The notes under the pieces are model-generated. The model had not been told where the DNA came from and did not search any database. It saw only the letters and a program-made list of their open reading frames with translations. This document shows positions 60,401 through 64,000 of a stretch of 64,000 nt of DNA, one piece after another (the stretch's first letter is position 1; every line of letters begins with the position of its first letter). The translations under genes were made by a program, and so were the position numbers. Origin of the DNA: Lamellibrachia columna (Eukaryota > Annelida > Polychaeta > Sabellida > Siboglinidae); contig OY759265.1 in assembly GCA_963662155.1 (NCBI GenBank), positions 61,500,024 through 61,564,023 of the forward strand. Reading direction: 5' to 3'.

Positions 60401-62419
60401 TTGATACTTACAACTTCAGATGACACGAAGTCGGGGCACATAACTACCTCACAATTTACTAAGTAGAAAGCAAGGAAATATTCCTGCAACCAACCGAGGC
60501 TCCGAGGACGACCACACATGTATTCGTGCGGGAAACTAAATTAGTCGATAGGTGGCGAAACTAGTATTGCGGTAGCAACTAACCTCGATTATCAAATGCT
60601 CCGCGCTGTGGCGCCACCATTTGTCGCTTGGATGCAGAGTGTTGGTTTTCATAGCTAATTACGATGTCATACGGGCATTTAACTAATTCATAAATAAGAG
60701 TAATTTTTTTCAGTTTATACGATGCAATTCGAATTAACTTTAAACTTAAACTTTAAACTGATCATATTGACACAACTGTCCAACTGAAAGGTTAAATCAG
60801 GCAAAAAAATGTTTAGTGTAGCATGACGCAATGACGCCTTTTGGCTGCTGGCGCTTCATGGGAACGCCTGGTTAACAACGAGACCACGCCTCGATCGCCT
60901 CTCTCTTCTCGGCGAATTCACGATTAAGCCGAGAGAGTCAGATAAGCGATACTAGGTAGCAACGAACAGACACTTTATTACAATAGTGCATTTACATTAG
61001 ATTATAGGCATTTTGGCTGCTAGAGATTCACAGTTTTTATGTGGGTGAAACTAAAGAGGCATTTGTGGTGAACTTAATCAACAAAACTCTTTACGATGTC
61101 CTCCTTTAACATCCATCGAGTCATTCAAAAATGCCTCTTCAATTAATGTAGCCGATCGCGAACCAGGCTCGTTGATGTTCTAATTTGTATGGATTAATGC
61201 GTGGATTTAAGTGTGCGCAGTCGGTTTAATAAAAGAGTGCGCACTGTTGCTCAAATCGTTAAAATAATTTACTTTCATAGTTAGATCGGGTAATTTGCTG
61301 ATGTGTGAATAGCGTTATGTTATAGGATATTTTTGTAAGTTTTTCGCCGAATTTTGACCGGACCCAGTTAAAAATAATGTAATGGTTTGTCCGATGGTTT
61401 CACCAAAGTTAAATAATACATTTGCACACACCAGATAGTATGTCGTAGTGAATGCCAAATACGTAATTTTTTTCTCGAAATGATTTCGAATTGAGTAGGG
61501 GTCGACTTAAAACTAACGTAGCTGCTAGGCCTGCGTTGACCTGCATGCTCTTTCTTCAAAGCAACTAGGCCCTATGATTAATGTCGTTTACCATAATGTT
61601 ATTATGGTCCCCATCAATAAGCTTGCCATTTCCCCAGATTATAGCACTTCCGGGAGTGATTTTTTCGTCGCAACACCGGCCTCTTCGCGATTTATTTGAT
61701 GATGCATAGTCGCAGTAAATAAACATTTCAGCTTAGAATTACCACAGTAAGAGCCTAGAAATAGGTGCAAAATCGTTAACATTTATGGACAAAATCGCCA
61801 AAGGCACAGCTTCCTATTTTACGGTCTGGTAGTTTTACCAGCCGCAAATGTTTTTCCTACCGCGTTCTAGCATGTATTGAATAATTAATTGTTCCGGATA
61901 AGTAATGGCAGAATCATTGGTTCCAGACATTCTCACTAGGAGGCGAGCCAATTGGTTCGCCACAGACAGTTATATTTTCCGTGAATTCTGCGTGTTGAAT
62001 CCAAAATGATAAATCCATATCTGTCAATAAAATAATGTGTAGTAACTTCTTTTGTTTCCGAACCAAGCGATGGTATGTGGTATTTATTTGAAATGTACTT
62101 ATCAACAAAAACAATTTCTTCTTCCAAGATCGCTCTTGATGTAGCGGGCGGTGTCTTCTGTGCACCGTATTTGCCCCTGTTGCAAATTGCAAGCAATGTG
62201 TCTTCTGTTCGCAGGTTGAAGCAGTTGTCTAAAGACCTGCACAGACATACGGAGCTACTGCTAATGATCGTGCAGAAGCTGGACATACTAACGGATGATG
62301 ACGAAGACGTCGATTACATCGAATGCGACGGTCACGGCAGCGCATCGGGTGCAGAACGATTGACCTCGGTGACAACCAAGAAGCACGGTGTCCAAGAGGT
62401 CACGGTGTCCAAGCAGTGA
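26926..62419 (+). CDS. TRPA1: TRPA1-like ion channel, 26 exons traced (initiator exon not found)
   Basis: Exons: 26926-27044, 27429-27498, 27977-28155, 28290-28397, 28778-28886, 29338-29429, 29741-29788, 32950-33138, 36558-36761, 37245-37408, 37817-37981, 39560-39674, 46111-46277, 46604-46688, 46891-46950, 47635-47730, 48268-48338, 48945-49095, 49376-49480, 49900-50072, 51478-51607, 51892-52080, 53342-53410, 53986-54096, 54363-54484, 62215-62419. All phases agree and give about 1,097 residues, normal for TRPA1 (~1,100). TRPA channels are tetrameric plasma-membrane cation channels sensing irritants or temperature. Shown by an N-terminal ankyrin array, six TM segments, a pore exon and the block IGLAVGDIEAVQRNAKLKRI. 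Exons 1-2 are least certain: no ATG exon was found, and intron 1 would be GC-AG (AAAG|GCAAGT). The family is firm; TRPA1 versus another TRPA paralogue is not. No disabling lesion seen. Confidence 0.85.
27662..27790. repeat. 27-bp minisatellite in TRPA1-like intron
   Basis: About 4.5 units of TAGGTTGTAGGTAACTCTAG plus GTAACTC. Every unit contains two GTAACTCTAG words. A diverged extra copy with a shared 60-base flank follows at about 27828-27890. Confidence 0.9.
27977..46688 (+). CDS. Ankyrin-repeat exon block of the TRPA1-like gene
   Basis: Twelve exons encode the cytoplasmic ankyrin array. Clear repeat cores are GNSALRRAVTTLQADMVELL, STPVHLACAQGDLQMVKVMF, GRTPLHMATLYDQVTVVNYL, GRSPLLLATANKSWASVNAL, GNTPLHYASVEGQPSVISSL, GFTPVHSAALNGHCRIVELF, GNTPLHLAASKGYTQTMKAI and TPLHVAAEAGHTNVVTLL. 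SPLLLATANK resembles the equivalent TRPA1 repeat closely. Exon borders often fall inside repeats, as is normal in this family. The last exon leads into the pre-S1 linker (ERWREAMNSCSENHSCPI). Confidence 0.85.
28412..28592. repeat. ~18-bp minisatellite in TRPA1-like intron
   Basis: About ten alternating units of CCTCTTACACACAGCACAG and CCTCTTACACACATTACAG, starting 15 bases after the donor at 28397. Confidence 0.9.
29960..30102. repeat. (CTGT)n / (CT)n microsatellite
   Basis: CTGT and CT-rich tract within the intron after exon 29741-29788. Confidence 0.9.
30236..31607. repeat. 51-bp satellite, ~27 copies, intronic
   Basis: Units of the form GATCGGATACGCAGTGTCAG plus CGATACGTGTGTGTTGTATTGTAGTAAATGT, with recurring variants (ATAGGCAG, GTCATCGG, GTGGTAAA). 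The unit length is divisible by three and stop-free, giving ORFs over 400 codons on both strands that I do not believe are genes. Confidence 0.95.
31732..32437. mobile_element. Non-autonomous PIF/Harbinger-like transposon (706 bp)
   Basis: Perfectly placed ends: TAA (31729-31731), then a TIR reading (A/G)CCCGCAGCACAYTAGCCGA and continuing TTTTTCGTCGGGG, inverted at 32403-32437, then TAA (32438-32440). A 3-bp TAA/TTA duplication with such TIRs is the hallmark of PIF/Harbinger. Subterminal variants (TCGGCTAGTGTGCTGC) occur at about 31784, 31873 and 32364. The interior has no transposase that I can see. Confidence 0.8.
32441..32949. other. Intron, nothing recognised
   Basis: AT-rich intronic sequence before the acceptor GTGACAG at 32949. 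Confidence 0.5.
33526..33682. repeat. 76-bp tandem duplication
   Basis: Two nearly identical copies, each starting GTTGGACGCAATGAATGCGC and ending ATCGACAGACAACA. The rest of this intron up to 34110 shows nothing. Confidence 0.9.
34111..36314 (-). mobile_element. Integrase-core transposon-like element with palindromic termini
   Basis: Both ends carry TTTCAGTCATTACGCGAAAT(GACT) in inverted orientation (34112-34135 and 36290-36313). Each end also has a second, opposite copy nearby (34160-34185; 36318-36337), so each terminus is itself a hairpin. Inside, on the minus strand, lies an integrase-core fragment. A further ~70-bp inverted pair sits at 35025-35096 and 35926-36000. No clear target duplication. 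Membership in a named superfamily is not decided here. Confidence 0.6.
34704..35330 (-). pseudogene. KRBA2/SCAND3-like integrase-core fragment
   Basis: Reading the minus strand from about 35330: relics of a segment preceding the core (RKRPMTKGVVVKKF), an interruption by an unrelated ~70-bp repeat, then SRSQVDLIDMQSSPQSHFKW with the first catalytic Asp, LTSKRAAEVAFQLLDI, and LFGAPVILQSDNGSEFTAQV with the second Asp. It stops after LTMVHG, before the expected catalytic Glu region, so the core is incomplete. The wording is very like the integrase-core proteins annotated as KRAB-A-domain-containing protein 2-like in many animals. Frames are broken upstream. No Krüppel-type or SCAN domain is visible. 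Confidence 0.7.
36346..36494. repeat. (TA)n and (TC)n microsatellites
   Basis: A short TA run (36346-36362), then CT-rich sequence and a ~65-base pure TC run, ending about 63 bases before the acceptor of exon 36558. Confidence 0.95.
36777..36828. repeat. 16-bp repeat just after a donor site
   Basis: Three to four units of CAGGCGCTGGCTCACA, starting about 10 bases after the donor of exon 36558-36761. Confidence 0.85.
36830..37244. other. Intron, nothing recognised
   Basis: Ordinary AT-rich intronic DNA. The same holds for 37409-37816. Confidence 0.5.
38428..38953 (+). pseudogene. LINE 3' end with (TATCT)n tail
   Basis: A frame of about 75 codons reads VVKNASKLIGLNMPSIRSLY, then SKRIVQDAYYPANLLFELLP and SGKRYRCIKLKRRD, ending at TGA 38653-38655. 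This is the C-terminal pattern of several LINE ORF2 families, with the conserved HPxxxLFxLLPSGxRYR-like block. A ~300-base AT-rich 3' UTR follows, ending CATATCTTATCTTATCTTAC, a repeat tail typical of LINE 3' ends. 5'-truncated, intronic, same strand as the host gene. Confidence 0.75.
39860..40690. repeat. Inverted ~65-bp repeat pair
   Basis: GGGGCAAGTTGTTAC-containing segments occur at 39868-39932 and, inverted, at 40610-40675. They may be ends of an ~0.8-kb element. The spacer has no recognisable coding sequence. Confidence 0.45.
42326..42632. repeat. 33-bp minisatellite
   Basis: About nine units of TCTGCTGACGTCACTCCCAC plus GCTGTCCCCATCG. Each has a TGACGTCA palindrome, a CRE-like word. 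It lies in the centre of the foldback structure. Confidence 0.95.
42640..43300. other. Unrecognised open segments inside the foldback
   Basis: High-complexity sequence with overlapping ORFs on both strands (for example plus-strand 43027-43281, 84 codons; minus-strand 42734-43033, 100 codons). I cannot match either to a family. It may be a decayed gene captured or carried by the element. Confidence 0.3.
43336..43755. repeat. 26-bp hairpin minisatellite
   Basis: Sixteen almost identical units of GAGGTGAGAGGTACTTGTCG plus AGTACC. In each, GGTACT and AGTACC pair around TGTCG, so the array is a row of small hairpins. Confidence 0.95.
44963..46110. other. Intron after the foldback, nothing recognised
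   Basis: Non-coding to the acceptor GGTGACAG before 46111. Confidence 0.5.
46891..53410 (+). CDS. Six-TM channel domain exons of the TRPA1-like gene
   Basis: Pre-S1: KCKAVECLSHPVCITFL (exon 48268-48338). S1: HLLKLLVFAVFLVALSVFV. S2: ELIIVFFYSVLGIVKEIGKL. S3 and S4 lie in exon 49900-50072, ending AWINLLLFLRR. S5: FDLYGLYVVMFQEILTTL and the following hydrophobic run. Pore helix and S6: MVTTVIMMLGNINYVDTW and VMLLVFVLFMPILLINLL (51892-52080). The TRP-like segment LAVGDIEAVQRNAKLKR is in 53342-53410. Three exon borders here carry tandem arrays copied from the border itself. Confidence 0.85.
47958..48312 (+). repeat. 71-bp array carrying a splice acceptor and exon start (5 copies)
   Basis: Five near-identical 71-bp units. 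Each contains CTATGTTTGCTTTCAG|ATG and the first ~44 bases of the exon encoding MMVKCKAVECLSHP. ATG positions are 47984, 48055, 48126, 48197 and 48268. Only the last unit continues into the real exon end and donor at 48338. Reading from any earlier acceptor reaches the TGA formed at the next unit's AG|ATGATGG junction. Confidence 0.95.
48339..48944. other. Intron, nothing recognised
   Basis: Ordinary AT-rich intron before acceptor TTCGCAG. Confidence 0.5.
50058..51118 (+). repeat. 36-bp array carrying an exon end and splice donor (~29 copies)
   Basis: The unit is GCTCTTCTTGCGAAG|GTGGGC plus TGATATCACAGGCTT. The first unit overlaps the end of exon 49900-50072, so each later unit repeats the exon's last ~14 bases and its 5' splice site. 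The array fills most of the intron. Because 36 is divisible by three and the unit has no stop, use of any later donor would keep the frame and add 12 residues per unit. Confidence 0.95.
52047..52645 (+). repeat. 76-bp array carrying an exon end and splice donor (~8 copies)
   Basis: The unit ends TCTACTCATCAATCTGCTC|GTAAGTCAATC, the same as the end of pore exon 51892-52080 and its donor. Copies follow at 76-bp spacing. Since 76 is not a multiple of three, use of a downstream donor would shift the frame and meet a stop in the second unit (near 52159). Confidence 0.95.
52646..53341. other. AT-rich intron with CAATTCCAATT clusters
   Basis: Repeated CCAATTCCAATTRC-like words at 52720-52770 and 53075-53130 suggest an old repeat. 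No coding sequence other than the exon starting at 53342. Confidence 0.5.
53628..53762. mobile_element. ~130-bp TIR MITE (pogo/Tigger-like)
   Basis: TA, then GTGGACTCCG near the left end; inverted CGGAGTCCAC then TA at the right end. The interior words CAGAATCACTTCTGGTCAGA and CGGCTGATTCACTTAAGCGG recur in diverged form at 24660-24865. A TA target and short TIR fit the Tc1/mariner-pogo group. Confidence 0.6.
53785..53855. repeat. 18-bp minisatellite
   Basis: Four units of GGGCATGATCCTAGGCAT, each with a CCTAGG palindrome. Confidence 0.95.
53986..62419 (+). CDS. C-terminal exons of the TRPA1-like gene
   Basis: Exon 53986-54096 encodes VELHTDLEKKLPQRLLEYL, matching the TRPA1 post-TRP helix. 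Exon 54363-54484 is a Ser/Thr-rich linker ending in split codon CG|. The last exon, 62215-62419, completes it (CG|G = Arg) and encodes a coiled coil (LKQLSKDLHRHTELLLMIVQ) followed by an acidic tail ending VTVSKQ-TGA. The intron between them is 7.7 kb and contains two transposons and a tRNA gene. Phase agreement supports the long junction. Confidence 0.7.
54592..57705 (-). mobile_element. 3.1-kb TIR DNA transposon with FEN/PIN-like nuclease gene
   Basis: Termini TAGTCC(G/A)GCAGCC at 54592-54604, inverted at 57693-57705, with ATG directly outside on both sides (possible 3-bp target duplication). The TIRs are ~250-300 bp (54592 to about 54895; about 57450 to 57705) and very similar, sharing CCCCTTTTTGCCTGATATAG, TTGATTATTCATCTCTAGCA and GATTCGATTCCACCATAATT in inverted order. 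The interior carries one minus-strand gene (55012-57409). It lies in the last intron of the TRPA1-like gene, opposite to it. I cannot assign it to a named superfamily. Confidence 0.8.
55012..57409 (-). pseudogene. Transposon protein: conserved module, nuclease-like motifs, CXC-like tail
   Basis: Three overlapping or adjacent minus-strand frames. 57409-56336 (357 codons) has YNRAEREADWALHLDTVKDM, FFAAGHVHYALHALYYLRTM and GIWSDMDIETTFMRYGHE. 56373-55849 has FLDGCAVLCVVPWP, DVYLTFDRYTEG and TTQEEGDALIV. After a frame break, 55837-55740 gives GDTDFFVLLLYF, and 55700-55259 gives VHGLTGCDTVASYFGVGK. The tail before the TAG at 55012-55014 reads KCSCRSEMPC...CSCNSSDMGC...CACQGG, a tesmin/TSO1-like Cys pattern. 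The spaced acidic blocks EExD, DTD and GCDT recall FEN/PIN nucleases; that assignment is inference. I know similar uncharacterised proteins from many aquatic animals, longer at the N-terminus. Here the N-terminus is lost and the frames are broken, so this copy is probably inactive. Confidence 0.65.
57706..58623. other. Intron between transposons
   Basis: No gene recognised. A ~37-bp unit containing CCACAATGTCACGTACATGT is duplicated at about 58076-58145. Confidence 0.5.
58624..59450. mobile_element. Non-autonomous TIR element with GGGGCAAAGCGCACC ends
   Basis: The left end TAGTGTGGGGCAAAGCGCAC is repeated inverted at about 59426-59449. Subterminal copies of the same word occur at about 58823 (GGCAAAGCGCACCCC), 59093 (GGATGCGCTTTGCCC, inverted) and 59410 (inverted). 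No transposase seen in its ~830 bases. The same core word occurs at 13168, so the family is dispersed. Confidence 0.65.
59451..60077. other. Intron, nothing recognised
   Basis: AT-rich; no coding or repeat signal. Confidence 0.5.
60078..60148 (-). tRNA. tRNA-Thr (anticodon CGU)
   Basis: The minus strand folds as a complete 71-nt cloverleaf: acceptor GCCTCTA pairing with TGGGGGC (two G-U pairs), D stem GCTC/GAGC, anticodon stem CTGGT/ACCAG with loop CTCGTAA (anticodon CGT), and T stem GTGAG/CTCAC with loop TTCAAAC. Box A TAGCTCAGTGGTAGAGC and box B GAGTTCAAACC are intact. A T-rich Pol III terminator follows within ~10 bases. It lies in the last intron of the TRPA1-like gene on the opposite strand. 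Confidence 0.9.
60590..60965 (-). repeat. Dispersed repeat copy B (inverted relative to copy A)
   Basis: Its reverse complement aligns in order with 23395-23720. The TIR-like end CTCCGCGCTGTGGCGCCACC is at about 60598-60617, followed on the plus strand by ATTTGTCGC. It also contains TTCTCGGCGAATTCACGA, shared with 24930-24950. Divergence is substantial, so the family is old. Confidence 0.6.
60966..62214. other. Intron end, nothing recognised
   Basis: No coding signal until the acceptor CTGTTCGCAG before 62215. Confidence 0.5.
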
Positions 62420-62600
62420 AGTCCAATAACACGGTGTCCAAGAGGTCACGGTGTCCAAGCGATGACGTTCAATAAACACGGTGTCCAAGACGTCACCCTA
62501 TCCATGGTCAAAACCACGGAGTCCAGAAGGTCATTGTGTCCAAACAGTGACGACCAAGAAACACGGTGTCCACGAGGTCACTGTGTCCAAGAGCCGTGTC
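62378..62600. repeat. ~60-bp repeats across the TRPA1-like stop codon and 3' UTR
   Basis: Diverged units rich in CACGGTGTCCAAGAGGTCAC and CCAAGCRRTGA begin in the last codons (GVQEVTVSKQ-stop) and continue through the proximal 3' UTR. AATAAA occurs at 62471-62476 inside the array and could be a poly(A) signal. Confidence 0.8.
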
Positions 62601-63209
62601 CATGAAGGCACGATGACAGCCGTCTTGGACACGATGTGGTCTCGCGTCACAACTAATACAACCACAGCACGTACGAACAGTGCTGCAACGTGGACACATC
62701 TCTTGATACTCTCGTGATATTCTTAGTAATTTAAGCCGAGAGGACAAAATGTTATTTTTGAAAAAGAAAAGGGCGTGTCAGGAGAGTGGACCTACGCGTT
62801 GTAGGCAGATCGAGAGCAGGAAGGGGCTGATCCTAGCGGTAGATTATATTGAACTAGGGGAAATATGCCACACATGGGGAATTTGTGACACTGTTGAGCT
62901 GAATGTGAGACACGAATGGCATATAACATATATTTTTCCTCGCTAATGTCCAAACTATTTAACTGTACAAACCAGTAACGTTTTTGTCGATGCTTCTGTT
63001 TAATTTAGCCGTTTAGTTCGCGAGTTGTTCACAATTATTTTCCGGTATCACCGGGCACCCCGTCGTTGACACGTCGTCAATGTACACGTTTTAAAGGAAA
63101 TATGAATACGTACGATACGGTAATTCCAGTAATTAATCACACACGCTGTTACGTTTCTGTACCTATTGTATACAAGGTTCACTAATCGAATGTTGTACCC
63201 TGTCCAATC
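62601..63209. other. Downstream flank, nothing recognised
   Basis: The ORF at 62749-62946 shows no family resemblance and is probably fortuitous. Confidence 0.4.
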
Positions 63210-63374
63210 ATGTCGGTGAATGTTTCGTCAAGTCGTCTTGAGGGTTACCTTCGCAATCTGAGTCTGACAGAAGAACGCTGCCCCATTAACCACCCATCCG
63301 AGGGCATACGGGAACTCACAGAGTTATACTTGAATACATGCGCCTGGCTCAAACAAGCAGACCTCGATATCTGA
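63210..63374 (+). CDS. Possible small ORF or exon, 54 residues
   Basis: ATG to TGA with balanced composition and an amphipathic C-terminal half (GIRELTELYLNTCAWLKQA). It is the only stretch in the last 1.5 kb that looks coding to me. It could be an exon of a gene running off the window. No domain recognised. Confidence 0.25.
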   Translation: MSVNVSSSRLEGYLRNLSLTEERCPINHPSEGIRELTELYLNTCAWLKQADLDI

Positions 63375-64000
63375 TTACTAAGTGTGATGACGTCACACAC
63401 AATAGGAAGAAGAACCCGTCTGTTTGTCCTGCAGTGTTGGATAACGCGACACTGTATCCACCATCGCTTCGTGCGAAGTTGTTCGACGCATTCGTCCAGC
63501 GATTGTTCCTGTTTGTTTGTTTGCACCAGCAGAAATATAATACTTCCATTTGATATTATTTTTAGAATGATCGTGTCATTCGTCACATCTGCTTTCTCGG
63601 CGTCGCTAGTGTCTGTAGTCATTGGCTGGATAAGTCATAAACAGTTTATCCAAACGAATTACCTTGTACTAATTACATTGATGGCTTGCGTTGGTTTATC
63701 TTTCCCGCATTCAAACAACAGGAACGTGTTTGTGAAGTCGACGGTCATTTCGAGATCTATTTTCTGGCAGTATTTTAATTTTATTCGTATAGATCCATTC
63801 CATAGTTAGCTTAATATGTAGATAGAATGTGAAAAATGCAATAAACTAATGGAGATTATAGATTACGACAGATACCGTATACTGATATTGAGTGCTGTGT
63901 CGCCTTTCATGTAAGACGACTTTGTTTCCTGCAACTTGATTCACTGGCAGCATCCCTGTCCGTTTTGGGTTTGTTATTAGAATACATCAGGTTTTGACGC
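63375..64000. other. Window end, nothing recognised
   Basis: Overlapping ORFs on both strands lack recognisable motifs. Confidence 0.4.

Noticed and set aside
63245..63622. Minus-strand 125-codon ORF
   Set aside because: No recognisable motif. It overlaps a better plus-strand candidate and several other frames.

Overview
This is animal nuclear DNA, not bacterial. It has two multi-exon genes with consistent splice phases, tRNA-derived SINEs, CR1/L2-type LINEs, TIR DNA transposons and very many minisatellites. The chitin-binding/LamG secreted protein and the repeat landscape suggest a lophotrochozoan invertebrate, perhaps a mollusc. That placement is inference.

Layout. 0.3-11.6 kb: three copies of one CR1-like LINE, one nearly full length (about 6.59-11.62 kb; ORF1 with PHD-like finger and SGNH esterase, ORF2 with endonuclease and RT but frameshifted), plus an unrelated RT relic and several minisatellites. 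14.2-20.8 kb (+): a complete gene with TATA box, non-coding first exon, signal peptide, TSP1-like module, chitin-binding exon, LamG domain and poly(A) signal. Its introns hold a Ty3/gypsy relic interrupted by a SINE. 20.9-26.5 kb: LINE relics, a (TA)n palindrome, MITE-like repeats, a SINE and minisatellites.

26.9-62.4 kb (+): one TRPA1-like ion-channel gene. I traced 26 exons whose phases all agree (about 1,097 residues: ankyrin repeats, six-TM pore domain, C-terminal coiled coil). Only the initiator exon is missing. Its introns hold a 51-bp satellite, a Harbinger-type element with TAA duplications, an integrase-core element with palindromic ends, a LINE 3' end, a 4-kb foldback structure with arms built from ~143-bp repeats, and a 3.1-kb TIR transposon carrying a gene with FEN/PIN-nuclease-like motifs and a CXC-like tail. 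The last intron also holds a tRNA-Thr gene (minus strand) and another TIR element.

Most notable. (1) In the TRPA1-like gene, four exon edges (one acceptor, two donors, the stop codon) have become tandem arrays that carry the splice site or coding end in each unit. One array, 36 bp and stop-free, could extend the channel in frame. (2) The 3.1-kb transposon at 54592-57705, whose gene I cannot place in a named superfamily. (3) The 4-kb foldback structure and the integrase element with palindromic termini.
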